The notes below the pieces were generated by a model. It had not been told where the DNA came from and made no database searches. It worked only from the letters and a program-made list of their open reading frames with translations. A DNA stretch of 64,000 nucleotides. Origin: Litchfieldella xinjiangensis. GTDB lineage: Bacteria > Pseudomonadota > Gammaproteobacteria > Pseudomonadales > Halomonadaceae. Each line of letters opens with the position of its first letter. Position 1 is the first letter of the stretch. The stretch lies in contig NZ_JPZL01000001.1 in assembly GCF_000759345.1 (NCBI RefSeq), positions 124,001-188,000 of the forward strand, given 5' to 3'. Both the position numbers and the translations under genes were made by a program. Below, piece after piece: positions 47,793-56,737 of the stretch.

Positions 47793-49445
47793 ATGTATCG
47801 GTACGACACCTACGATCAGACGCTCGTCGACGAACGCGTCGCCCAGTTTCGTGACCAGATGGACCGCTATCTGGCTGGACGTCTGGGGGAAGAAGAATTC
47901 CGCCCGTTGCGGCTCCAGAACGGCCTCTACATTCAAAAGCATGCTCCAATGCTTCGCATCGCCATTCCCTATGGCATGCTCTCAAGCCGACAGCTGCGCG
48001 CCTTGGCTACCATTACGCGGCGCTACGACCGCGGATATGGGCATTTCAGTACGCGTCAGAATCTTCAGCTCAATTGGCCTGCGCTGGAAGACGTGCCCGA
48101 TATCCTGGCCGAGCTGGCCCAGGTTCAGATGCATGCCATCCAGACCAGCGGTAACTGCATTCGCAATACCACCAGCGATCAGTTTGCGGGCATCGCCGAA
48201 GACGAGATCGAGGATCCCCGCCCATGGTGCGAGCTGATTCGTCAGTGGTCTACCCTGCATCCTGAATTCGCGTATCTGCCCCGCAAGTTCAAGATCGCCG
48301 TGACCGGGGCCCACGAAGATCGCGCGGCCATACAGGTGCACGATATCGGGCTGCGCCTGTGGCGGGACGATCAGGGAGAACTCAAGGTGCGGGTCCTGGC
48401 CGGTGGCGGTATGGGGCGCACCCCCATGATCGGCGATGTCGTGCGTGAGGATCTTCCCTGGCAGCACCTGCTCACCTACCTCGAAGCCTGTGTCCGCGTC
48501 TATAACCAGTTCGGACGCCGCGACAACAAGTTCAAGGCGCGCATCAAGATATTGGTCAAGGCCCTGGGCATCGAGGAGTATCGGCGTCGTGTCGAGGAAG
48601 AGTGGGCCCACCTCAAGGATGGGCCGCAAACGTTGACCGAAGCGGCGGTCGCTTCGGCCCGCGCCCATTTCCCTGAGCCCGAGCGTGCCCCCGTCTCCGA
48701 GGATGCCATCGTTGCCTTCGAGCAACTGCGGGCCGAGAACCGGGCGTTCGGCCGCTTCATGACCAATAACGTGACGAGCCACCGCGTTCCGGGATACAAG
48801 GCCGTCACGCTATCCCTGAAGCGACGTGAACACGCCCCGGGCGATGTCACTGCCGATCAGATGGAGGCGGTCGCGGAGCTTGCCGACGAGTACAGCTTCG
48901 GTGAGGTGCGCGTCACCCATGAGCAGAATCTCGTGCTTTCGGACGTTCCCGTCGATCGTATCGAGGCGCTTTGGCATGCACTGGATGAATTGGGCATGGC
49001 CAACCCCACGGTGGGCACCCTCAATGACATCATCTGCTGCCCCGGGGGCGATTACTGTGCACTAGCCAATGCCGTGTCGATCCCCATTGCACAGGCGCTG
49101 CAGGAACGCTTCGAGGACCTCGACTTCCTTTACGACCTGGGCCCGCTCGATCTCAACATTTCGGGATGCATGAACGCTTGCGGCCACCACCACGTGGGGC
49201 ACATTGGCATTCTTGGGGTAGATAAGAAAGGTGAAGAATATTACCAGGTCTCCCTTGGCGGCAATGCCCGTGATGACGCTTCGCTCGGCAAGATCCTGGG
49301 ACCGTCGTTCTTTAGGGAAGACGTACCCGATGTAATCGACAAGGTGCTGAAAGTTTATGTCGAGCAGCGCCACGAGGATGAACATTTCCTGGATACCTAT
49401 CGGCGTATCGGATTGAAACCCTTCAAGGAGCGGGTCTATGCCTGA
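47793..49445 (+). CDS. cysI: CysI, assimilatory sulfite reductase hemoprotein
   Basis: A 550-residue siroheme/[4Fe-4S] reductase. The cluster ligands are Cys416 and Cys422 (CCPGGDYCALA) and Cys459 and Cys463 (SGCMNACGHHH). Siroheme-binding Arg/Lys residues are in STRQNLQLNW and RRDNKFKAR. It reduces sulfite to sulfide for cysteine synthesis. The match and the DUF934 partner point to the Pseudomonas-type sulfite reductase rather than a nitrite reductase. Its stop lies 8 bp inside the next gene. Confidence 0.92.
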   Translation: MYRYDTYDQTLVDERVAQFRDQMDRYLAGRLGEEEFRPLRLQNGLYIQKHAPMLRIAIPYGMLSSRQLRALATITRRYDRGYGHFSTRQNLQLNWPALEDVPDILAELAQVQMHAIQTSGNCIRNTTSDQFAGIAEDEIEDPRPWCELIRQWSTLHPEFAYLPRKFKIAVTGAHEDRAAIQVHDIGLRLWRDDQGELKVRVLAGGGMGRTPMIGDVVREDLPWQHLLTYLEACVRVYNQFGRRDNKFKARIKILVKALGIEEYRRRVEEEWAHLKDGPQTLTEAAVASARAHFPEPERAPVSEDAIVAFEQLRAENRAFGRFMTNNVTSHRVPGYKAVTLSLKRREHAPGDVTADQMEAVAELADEYSFGEVRVTHEQNLVLSDVPVDRIEALWHALDELGMANPTVGTLNDIICCPGGDYCALANAVSIPIAQALQERFEDLDFLYDLGPLDLNISGCMNACGHHHVGHIGILGVDKKGEEYYQVSLGGNARDDASLGKILGPSFFREDVPDVIDKVLKVYVEQRHEDEHFLDTYRRIGLKPFKERVYA

Positions 49446-49956
49446 CAATCAGCTCGAGCAGTCAAAGACCCTGATCAAGCTGGGCCAGCCGGAGACCGAT
49501 ACCTGGGCCCTGTCTCGGGTGGAGGAGGCGCTGCCTGAAACGCGTCCCGTCATTGTGCCGGTGGCTCTCTGGCTGCAGAACAAGGAAGACGAGAAGCTGG
49601 CTCCTTGGTTGTCCAGCGATACGGAATTGACCCCGGCGCTGGCGAACGACTTGGCTAAATCGCCCCTCGTGGCAATCGATTTTCCAGCGTTCACCGATGG
49701 CCGGGGCTACACATTGGCTCGCCTGCTACGCGAACGCTTTGGTTATCAAGGCGAGATCCGTGCCATTGGGGACGTGTTGGTCGATCAGCTGTACTACATG
49801 TCACGGTGCGGCTTCGATGCCTTGGCCCTGCGGGAAGACCAGCACCTCGAAGATGCGTTGCGCGCGCTAGGCGCCTTCAGTGTCAGCTATCAACCGGGCG
49901 TCGACGTCAGGGAAGCACTGTTCGAACGACGCCTGCGGGAATCCGGTCACGCCTAG
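49438..49956 (+). CDS. DUF934 protein, sulfite-reductase partner
   Basis: A 172-residue protein of the DUF934 family (ALWLQNKEDE, IDFPAFTDGRGYTLARLLRERFGYQGE, IGDVLVDQLYYMSRCGFDAL). It is nearly always encoded directly after cysI-type sulfite reductase in Proteobacteria, and overlaps it by 8 bp here. Its biochemical role is not established. Electron delivery or assembly are reasonable guesses. Confidence 0.9.
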   Translation: MPDNQLEQSKTLIKLGQPETDTWALSRVEEALPETRPVIVPVALWLQNKEDEKLAPWLSSDTELTPALANDLAKSPLVAIDFPAFTDGRGYTLARLLRERFGYQGEIRAIGDVLVDQLYYMSRCGFDALALREDQHLEDALRALGAFSVSYQPGVDVREALFERRLRESGHA

Positions 49957-49999
49957 CCGGTGGCACTTGGTCAGACCGGACGACCTATTGGGCCGTACT

Positions 50000-50030
50000 A
50001 CGGCATCCCCAGCCAGGGGATGCCGTTTTT
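50000..50030. terminator. Terminator after the sulfite reductase operon
   Basis: ACGGCATCCCC and GGGGATGCCGT form a perfect 11-bp stem with a 5-nt loop, followed by TTTT then CATTTTT. It lies between convergent genes. Confidence 0.92.
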
Positions 50031-50045
50031 CATTTTTAGAGAGAG

Positions 50046-50633
50046 CTAGCCTCGGCGCTTCTGCTGACGTTCACGGTTGTGTGATCGTGCGCGCTCGGAC
50101 TTGCGTATCATCACGTAGGTTGCACCCAACCCTCCATGCATCGGCGTCGCCGAAACGAAGGCCTGCACTTCGTCGAACTGCAACAGCCATTTGACGAGAT
50201 AAGAGCGCAGGATGTTGGCCGGGCTTTCGATGGTCTTGCCGCGACCGTGCACGATAAGCACGCAGCGGAGTTCATGTTGGTAGGCATCACGAATAAAAGT
50301 GAAGATCTCTTGCCGGCACTCCCTCAGAGGCCGCTTCAGCAAGTGAAGTCGCGCTTCGGGTGGATACCCTCCCTGGCGTAAACGCTCAAGAACACCGGTC
50401 TGTATCCCGTCGTGGCGATACTCAATTGGATCGTGCTCGCCAACCAGGTCGACGAAGTCATCGGACAGGAAGTTGTCCTCTCCCTGGCTTTCCTGTGCGC
50501 TTGCTCGCCGGGCCCTCTGGGCTTCCGTTGGCATACCACGACGATGTCGTGGAAGATCGGCCCGGTTTCGCCCACGCATCAAAGGCGTGACATCACCCAT
50601 CAGTGTCTCGAAATTCACGTCATCCTGAGCCAT
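50046..50633 (-). CDS. Smr-domain protein (SmrA/SmrB family)
   Basis: A 195-residue protein with a basic, disordered N-terminus (PLMRGRNRADLPRHRRG) and a C-terminal Smr domain of about 80 residues: LHLLKRPLRECRQEIFTFI, then the hallmark VLIVHGRGKT and a closing YVMIRKSERARS. Gammaproteobacterial Smr proteins include SmrB, a nuclease acting at collided ribosomes, and SmrA. Which one this is remains unresolved. GGAGG precedes the ATG at 50633 at good spacing. Confidence 0.85.
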   Translation of the reverse strand: MAQDDVNFETLMGDVTPLMRGRNRADLPRHRRGMPTEAQRARRASAQESQGEDNFLSDDFVDLVGEHDPIEYRHDGIQTGVLERLRQGGYPPEARLHLLKRPLRECRQEIFTFIRDAYQHELRCVLIVHGRGKTIESPANILRSYLVKWLLQFDEVQAFVSATPMHGGLGATYVMIRKSERARSHNRERQQKRRG

Positions 50634-50725
50634 GGCACTGCCTCCCACGTCGCTGGAGCCTCCATCTTAGCAAAGCCTGCCCTACCTGTTCATGCTATCT
50701 GCCCCCTGGCTCCGCTAGAGTGACC

Positions 50726-51178
50726 ATGAGAGCATGGCCATACTGGAACATGGAGGTTGGCTTGAAATATTGCCGTAATCTTTTGGTGATTGTCTTCACC
50801 GGTAGCTTCCTCGCAGCCGGTTATCTCTGGTGGGTGCTGCTGAGTCCGTTCACCTACTCTCCGCCCAAGGAGTTGCAAGACATCGAGCCTGGCGAATATG
50901 AAGTCTTCGTCTATGGCACGCTGACTTACTGGCCCGTTCGCTGGTTGGTGTATGGAAGAAAGGGCGATCCAGACCAGGCGATCCTTGAGGGCTATCGACG
51001 CGATGGTCTCGATCTGGAGAAATCGGCACGTGAACGAGTCGAGGGACTGGTTCTTGAAGTCGATGAACGAGAACTGGCCCGGCTTGATCGCTATGAGCGT
51101 CTTGGCATTCGCTATGAACGCGTCCTGATGACGTTGGCCGATGGTTCGGATGCTTGGGTTTATCATCGATTGGATTGA
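50726..51178 (+). CDS. Membrane-anchored gamma-glutamylcyclotransferase-like protein
   Basis: A 150-residue protein. An N-terminal hydrophobic anchor (LLVIVFTGSFLAAGYLWWVLL) precedes a GGCT-like domain beginning EVFVYGTLTYWP, with the expected acidic residue in ARLDRYERLGIRYERV. Family members act on gamma-glutamyl bonds or related cyclotransfer reactions. Substrate is unknown and a membrane anchor is unusual. The start is uncertain: ATG 50726, ATG 50750 and a TTG at 50762 with GGAGG 7 nt upstream are all in frame. Confidence 0.72.
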   Translation: MRAWPYWNMEVGLKYCRNLLVIVFTGSFLAAGYLWWVLLSPFTYSPPKELQDIEPGEYEVFVYGTLTYWPVRWLVYGRKGDPDQAILEGYRRDGLDLEKSARERVEGLVLEVDERELARLDRYERLGIRYERVLMTLADGSDAWVYHRLD

Positions 51179-51276
51179 TTTTTTTATAAGATAGATAACG
51201 GTATAAACAGATGCCGGGTTGTGACGCTATGGCTGCCTCCTTACAATGAACAACCCATTGTCCAAGAACCCATGGC

Positions 51277-51627
51277 ATGCCTTCATTGATTCTTTATCAC
51301 AACCCTCGCTGTTCCAAGTCGCGCCAGGCGCTTGCCCTGCTTGAAGAACGCGGCGTGAGCTTCCAGACCCTGCGCTACCTGGAGGCCCCTCTCGATCGAG
51401 CTGCATTGGGCGAGTTGGCGGAGCGCCTCGATGGCGGCCTCGCAGCCATGGTTCGTGATAACGAAACGGAATGGAAAGCCCTTAACCTAGATATTGCCGA
51501 TCCTCAAGCGGTACTTGAGGCCATCGCCAATCATCCCAAGCTGATGCAACGCCCTATCCTCGATACCGGCCAGCGTGCCATCGTGGGCCGCCCTCCCGAG
51601 GCAGTGTTGTCCCTCATCGAGCCTTGA
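51277..51627 (+). CDS. ArsC-family protein (YfgD-like)
   Basis: A 116-residue ArsC-fold protein with the redox Cys in HNPRCSKSRQAL and RPI and VGRPPE loops. Size and the missing ars neighbours fit the YfgD-like branch rather than a dedicated arsenate reductase. It precedes wrbA and a DUF2069 gene on the same strand, a neighbourhood shared with Pseudomonas. Confidence 0.88.
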   Translation: MPSLILYHNPRCSKSRQALALLEERGVSFQTLRYLEAPLDRAALGELAERLDGGLAAMVRDNETEWKALNLDIADPQAVLEAIANHPKLMQRPILDTGQRAIVGRPPEAVLSLIEP

Positions 51628-52271
<644 letters not shown>

Positions 52272-52272
<1 letters not shown>

Positions 52273-52664
52273 TGCGCCAATACTTCGAACGTCTCGAATC
52301 CCGTCATGGGCTGGATGCCCTCGAAGCGAAATCAAGGCACAGCGTGCTGGTTGGTTATTTTTCGCTACTGCTGCTACTCGTTTATGGTGGGTTCACTCTC
52401 CAGACGGCCTCCGACTCGACACTGGTCCCCTTACTGGTCAGAGTCCTTCCCCTACTCTTGTTTCTCCCTTCCATTCTGGGTAAGCGACCCCGCGGTCATG
52501 CATGGCTGGCCTTCGTCAGTCTGCTTTACTTCATGCAAGGCGTCATGATCGCGACACTTCCAGGCCAAGGAGTGATGGGCATGCTGGAGGTTCTGGCCTC
52601 GCTCGTCCTGTTCACGGGTAGCATGTGTTATGCCCGTTTTCGTAGCCGGCAAATGCAGCGCTGA
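52272..52664 (+). CDS. DUF2069 membrane protein
   Basis: A 130-residue protein with four predicted membrane spans (about 28-44, 52-66, 78-96, 102-118) and a basic C-terminus. It matches the DUF2069 family in layout and in its position after wrbA. The function is unknown. Translational coupling to wrbA suggests linked expression. Confidence 0.82.
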
Positions 52665-52745
52665 AGAAAGCCATCGCCTGACACTGGCATATTGAGCCTC
52701 GCTATCCTACAAGCGAAGATAAGCCTACTTACCAGGGAGATCGCC

Positions 52746-53387
52746 ATGACACGAGACATATCAGCCATCCGGCGCGATTACGAGGGAGGCAGCCTCGATG
52801 AGGGCAATACCCCTGAATCGCCGGTCAATCTGTTCCAGGAGTGGCTAACGCTTGCACTCGAATCGGAAGGTGACGATGGCAACGCCATGACGCTGGCCAC
52901 GGTCGACAGCCAAGGTCTGCCACATGCTCGCGTCGTACTGCTAAAAGGCTCGGATGACAGAGGGTTGGTTTTCTTCACCAACTACCACAGTCACAAGGGC
53001 AGTGAGCTGGCGAATGTACCGCATGCAGCCCTGGTCTTCTGGTGGCCCTCACTATCGCGACAGGTGCGCATCGAAGGAAGCGTAGAGATCGTCAGCGAAG
53101 CGGAGTCGGACAGTTATTTTGCCAGCCGGCCCAGAGGCAGCCAGCTGGGAACCTGGATTGCCACCCAAAGCGTCGAGATCCCTGACCGGAACTGGATTGC
53201 CGAACGTCAGAAGCGCTATGAGCAACTTTATGAAGGACAGGATGTGAAACGACCCGCGCACTGGGGCGGTTATCGTGTCGTACCCGAAATGATTGAATTC
53301 TGGCAAGGTCAGCCTAGTCGACTTCATGACCGGATTCGGTATGAGCGCCGTGAAGGAGAATGGGTCAAGTATCGACTGGCGCCATGA
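52746..53387 (+). CDS. pdxH: PdxH, pyridoxamine 5'-phosphate oxidase
   Basis: A 213-residue FMN enzyme. Family signatures include NAMTLATVDSQGLPHARVVLLK, FFTNYHSHKG, ASRPRGSQLGTWIA and the C-terminal RLHDRIRYER with the PLP-contact residues. It oxidises PNP or PMP to PLP. The ATG at 52746 has GGGAG upstream and starts at the conserved ISAIRRDYEGG. A frame starting at 52692 adds 18 residues without support. Confidence 0.95.
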   Translation: MTRDISAIRRDYEGGSLDEGNTPESPVNLFQEWLTLALESEGDDGNAMTLATVDSQGLPHARVVLLKGSDDRGLVFFTNYHSHKGSELANVPHAALVFWWPSLSRQVRIEGSVEIVSEAESDSYFASRPRGSQLGTWIATQSVEIPDRNWIAERQKRYEQLYEGQDVKRPAHWGGYRVVPEMIEFWQGQPSRLHDRIRYERREGEWVKYRLAP

Positions 53388-53408
53388 TGGCGTTGTTTAC
53401 TAAAAGAA

Positions 53409-53431
53409 TCGCCCGGCATAGCGCCGGGCGA
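53409..53431 (-). terminator. Terminator of the proVWX operon
   Basis: On the minus strand TCGCCCGGC-GCTAT-GCCGGGCGA is a 9-bp hairpin followed by TTCTTTTAG. It lies 29 bp after the proX stop. Confidence 0.85.
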
Positions 53432-53459
53432 CTCCAGAACGGTCTAGTCAAAGGTTGGC

Positions 53460-54335
53460 TTACTTCGCCAACCACTCCTTGACCACGTCCTGGTTTTCAG
53501 CGACCCACTGCTTGGCAGTTTCGTAGGGGTCGGCATTCTTTTCCTGATTCATGAGCATGACCTCCCCCATCTGCTCGGGGGTCCACTCGAAATTGTCCAA
53601 GATGGCATAGGCTTCTGGCATATCATCTTTGAGACCTGCTCGCGCCACGGTATGGATCTGCTCGGCCCCACCGTAAACATTTTCCGGATCATCCAAATAG
53701 CGAAGATCCCAACGAGCAAACATCCAGTGAGGCGTCCAGCCGGTAACGACGATTTCTTCTTCGTTATTGATGGCACTGGACAAAGCCGCCGTCATGGTAG
53801 CGCCACTTCCGCTACGCAGATCGATATCGAGATCGTAGGCTTCGATTACTTCTTCGGTCAGGCCCATCAGGCCGGCACCTGGATCGATACCAATGATCTG
53901 GTTATTCAGTTCCTCAGCGTGGTCGTTGATGTCACCGATCGCTTGGAGCTCAGAATACTCAGGAACGACCAGGCCGAGCTTGGTGCCGTCGAGATTCGGA
54001 CCGAGGTCCTCGACACTGTCACCCACGCGGTCCATGTAATCCTGGTGAGTCGTGGGCAACCATGCGGCGACCATGGCATCAGCATCACCACTGGCCACGG
54101 CCTGCCACATCGCAGCGGCTGAAAGCGCCGTCATGTCGACTTCGTAACCCTGCTCCTCCAGTACGGCCCGGATCACATTGGTCGAGGCAACTTCAGAAGA
54201 CCATTCAACATAAGCGAGATGAACAGAGCCCTTGTCCTGGGCCTGAGCGACGCCCGCTGCCATCGCGGCCGTAGCCGCCATCATCAGCGCACCCGTGCGA
54301 ATCCCACGTGTCATCATGGTGTATTGTTTACTCAT
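53460..54335 (-). CDS. proX: ProX-like glycine betaine binding protein
   Basis: A 291-residue periplasmic binding protein of the OpuAC/ProX family. The signal peptide ends at AQA (about residue 32). The mature domain has VHLAYVEWSSEVASTNV, AAMWQAVASGDADAMVAAWLP and VVTGWTPHWMFARWDLRYLDD, where the Trp residues typically form the aromatic cage for the quaternary ammonium. It is shorter than E. coli ProX (330). It is the last gene of the operon and follows a long hairpin. Confidence 0.92.
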   Translation of the reverse strand: MSKQYTMMTRGIRTGALMMAATAAMAAGVAQAQDKGSVHLAYVEWSSEVASTNVIRAVLEEQGYEVDMTALSAAAMWQAVASGDADAMVAAWLPTTHQDYMDRVGDSVEDLGPNLDGTKLGLVVPEYSELQAIGDINDHAEELNNQIIGIDPGAGLMGLTEEVIEAYDLDIDLRSGSGATMTAALSSAINNEEEIVVTGWTPHWMFARWDLRYLDDPENVYGGAEQIHTVARAGLKDDMPEAYAILDNFEWTPEQMGEVMLMNQEKNADPYETAKQWVAENQDVVKEWLAK

Positions 54336-54419
54336 TGCTTACCCTCTCTTGTCGTGTACACATGCCCAAAAAGAGCATGGCCTTGACTGGAAGGGCCGGA
54401 ACCGCGCCCTTGCCTAGGT

Positions 54420-54462
54420 GAGCTACAGCGCGGCGCGACACCGTCACGCCGCGCTGTAGCTC
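54420..54462 (-). promoter_or_regulatory. Long intercistronic hairpin between proW and proX
   Basis: GAGCTACAGCGCGGCG pairs perfectly with its complement over 16 bp, with an 11-nt loop. It begins 6 bp after the proW stop. No U-run follows on the minus strand, so it probably sets message stability and the higher ProX ratio instead of ending transcription. Confidence 0.8.
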
Positions 54463-54468
54463 CGCTTA

Positions 54469-55308
54469 CTATTGCTTCCTTTCCTTACGAAACGATTGGG
54501 TCAAACGATCCAGCAGCATCGCCAGGATGACAACGGCAATGCCCGCCTCGAAACCATCCCCCGGGCGCAAGCGCTGAATGGCTCGCCATACTTCGTTACC
54601 AAGGCCGTCGGCACCGATCATGGCTGCAATGACCACCATCGAAAGGGCCAGCATGATGGTTTGGTTGATACCCGCCATGATCGTGGGCAAGGACAGCGGT
54701 AACTGGACCTTGAATAGTTTCTGGCTGCGGGTTGAACCAAAAGCGTCGGCGGCCTCGATCAGTTCTTTCGGCACCTGACGAATACCTAGCGTGGTGAAAC
54801 GTATCGCAGGCGGCATGGAAAAGATCACCGTGGCGAAGATCGCCGAGACGGAACCGATACCGAAAAATGGAATCGCGGGTATCAAGTAAACGAAGGCCGG
54901 CATGGTTTGCATGAAGTCGAGAATGGGCATGATGACACGGTACAGGCGCTCGGAAAGCGCTGCCGCCACTCCCACTGGCAAGGCAATGACCACCGCCACC
55001 AATGTCGCGATGACCACGAGTGTCAGCGACTTGATCATGGGGTCCCAGAGGCCCAGATTCCATATCAGTGCCAGCCCGGCTATTGCTCCGATGGCCAGAC
55101 GGGTGCCCGCCAGGCGCCAGCAAAGCAGGGCGATCAGCGCCATGAGCACCCATTCGGGTAGCCACATCAGCCCATCATTGAGACCATTGATCCCGGTCTG
55201 TGTCAGGCGGGAAATGCTCCGTGTAACGACAGAGTATTCAGTGGTCAGGTACGTCAGACCACTCTCGATCCAGTCCCCCAAGGGAATACGCGGTATATCG
55301 ATCGCCAT
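54469..55308 (-). CDS. proW: ProW-like permease
   Basis: A 279-residue permease with about six or seven spans. The conserved block QTMPAFVYLIPAIPFFGIG, IRQVPKELIEAADAFGSTRSQKLFKVQLP (the ATPase coupling loop) and MIGADGLGNEVWRAIQRL are typical of ProW/OpuAB. Its ATG overlaps the proV TAA by one base. It forms the membrane channel of the betaine importer. Confidence 0.93.
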   Translation of the reverse strand: MAIDIPRIPLGDWIESGLTYLTTEYSVVTRSISRLTQTGINGLNDGLMWLPEWVLMALIALLCWRLAGTRLAIGAIAGLALIWNLGLWDPMIKSLTLVVIATLVAVVIALPVGVAAALSERLYRVIMPILDFMQTMPAFVYLIPAIPFFGIGSVSAIFATVIFSMPPAIRFTTLGIRQVPKELIEAADAFGSTRSQKLFKVQLPLSLPTIMAGINQTIMLALSMVVIAAMIGADGLGNEVWRAIQRLRPGDGFEAGIAVVILAMLLDRLTQSFRKERKQ

Positions 55309-56510
55309 TATTGTTCTCCTGTCTCGGCCAGTTGCGCCAGTACCGCGCCTTTGACCACGACCCCAAGCAGACGACGACTGTCGTCGACCACGGCGATCGG
55401 GAAGCTCTTGTCGCTGAACATCGCGAAGAGATTATGCAGCGGTTCGTCCGGGCCCACGCTTGGGAAATCCTGCGTCATGAGGCCGGCGATGCTCTGCTGG
55501 CCCTCCTTGGCCGCACGGTCGGCATCGTCGGCCTGGAGCAGCCCCAGAAGCTTGCGCTCGCGAGTCGTCACGTAAATGGAGTCGATGCCATTTTCACGCA
55601 TCTTGTGCAGTACGGTTCTCGGGCCATCGTCCTCACGCGCCGTGGCGCGAACGGGATGCATCGCACTACGCGCCGTCAGGATGCGCGACATGTCGACGCC
55701 CTCGATGAATCGTGCCACGTAATCGTCAGCCGGCGAGGTCAGAATCTCTTCGGGGCTACCCATCTGAACAATCTCACCGTCCTTGAGCAGGATGATTCGA
55801 TCCCCGATATTCAGGGCTTCATCGAGATCGTGGGTAATAAAGACGGTGGTCTTCTTCATGCTGTGCTGAAGCTCGAGAAGCTCCTGCTGCATGTCCTTGC
55901 GAATCAACGGGTCGAGTGCCGAAAAGGCTTCGTCCATGAGCAGCACACTGGAGTCGTTGGCCAAGGCACGTGCCAGCCCCACCCGCTGCTGCATGCCACC
56001 TGAAAGCTGGTTGGGATAAGCGTCTTCCCATCCTTCGAGACCCACCTGCTTGAGGGAATCGGCTGCCGTCTTCTGGCGAGTCGATTTATCCACGCCCCGG
56101 ATTTCAAGGCCATATTCCGCATTTTGTTGAACGGTACGGTGCGGGAACAGGGCAAAGTTCTGGAAGACCATGGAGAAATGTCGACGACGGCACTCGAGAA
56201 GCTGCTTCTCGCTAAGCTCGGGAATGTTCTCCCCTTCAATGATGATCTCGCCTTCGGTCGGATCGATCAGCCGGTTGAGGCAACGTATCAGCGTCGACTT
56301 GCCCGAACCTGAAAGCCCCATGATCACCAGGAGCTCGCCTTCGTAGACATCGAAACTGATATTGGAGAGGCCCAACGTCTGACCGGTTTTCTCGAGAACC
56401 TCGGGGCGCTTGAGCCCCTGATCACGTAACTCGAGCGCCTTCTTCGGCTGACTACCGAACACCTTGCTCAAGCCACGCACCTTGATCTTGACGGGTCGTG
56501 TGTCACTCAT
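55308..56510 (-). CDS. proV: ProV-like ATPase with tandem CBS domains
   Basis: A 400-residue ATPase, the length of E. coli ProV. Walker A is GLSGSGKST (65-73), signature LSGGMQQR, Walker B VLLMDEAFSALDP, and two C-terminal CBS motifs (about 280-400) that in homologues sense ionic strength or nucleotide. With ProW and ProX it imports glycine betaine or proline betaine in osmotic stress. I use ATG 56510. An upstream GTG at 56543 adds 11 residues without a ribosome site. Confidence 0.93.
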   Translation of the reverse strand: MSDTRPVKIKVRGLSKVFGSQPKKALELRDQGLKRPEVLEKTGQTLGLSNISFDVYEGELLVIMGLSGSGKSTLIRCLNRLIDPTEGEIIIEGENIPELSEKQLLECRRRHFSMVFQNFALFPHRTVQQNAEYGLEIRGVDKSTRQKTAADSLKQVGLEGWEDAYPNQLSGGMQQRVGLARALANDSSVLLMDEAFSALDPLIRKDMQQELLELQHSMKKTTVFITHDLDEALNIGDRIILLKDGEIVQMGSPEEILTSPADDYVARFIEGVDMSRILTARSAMHPVRATAREDDGPRTVLHKMRENGIDSIYVTTRERKLLGLLQADDADRAAKEGQQSIAGLMTQDFPSVGPDEPLHNLFAMFSDKSFPIAVVDDSRRLLGVVVKGAVLAQLAETGEQ

Positions 56511-56613
56511 CGTGTGGGTGCCTGCTAGGTAACAACAAGGCACGCGGCACGGGGAACATTTCTAAAAGTCATATGCCTACGCCCTTGCTATAACTGTGAA
56601 TTATAGTTACCAA

Positions 56614-56642
56614 AGCATACATTCTTATTGAAAGTGCTTCAA
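56614..56642 (-). promoter_or_regulatory. Promoter of proVWX
   Basis: On the minus strand TTGAAG (56642-56637) and TATGCT (56619-56614) are 17 bp apart. An imperfect palindrome with TAACT/AGTTA arms (56591-56609) follows around the expected start, and could be an operator. Confidence 0.55.
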
Positions 56643-56737
56643 ATCAAAACACAAGATAATTAATCGGCGGTTCAATAACCCACGGGCCTCGAGACACCGC
56701 GACACAGGGCACAAGGCAGCCGATGGATGCGCGACGC

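Noticed and set aside
47793-49445. Nitrite reductase instead of sulfite reductase
   Set aside because: Both share the siroheme motifs, but the DUF934 partner and the Pseudomonas-like neighbourhood point to sulfite assimilation.
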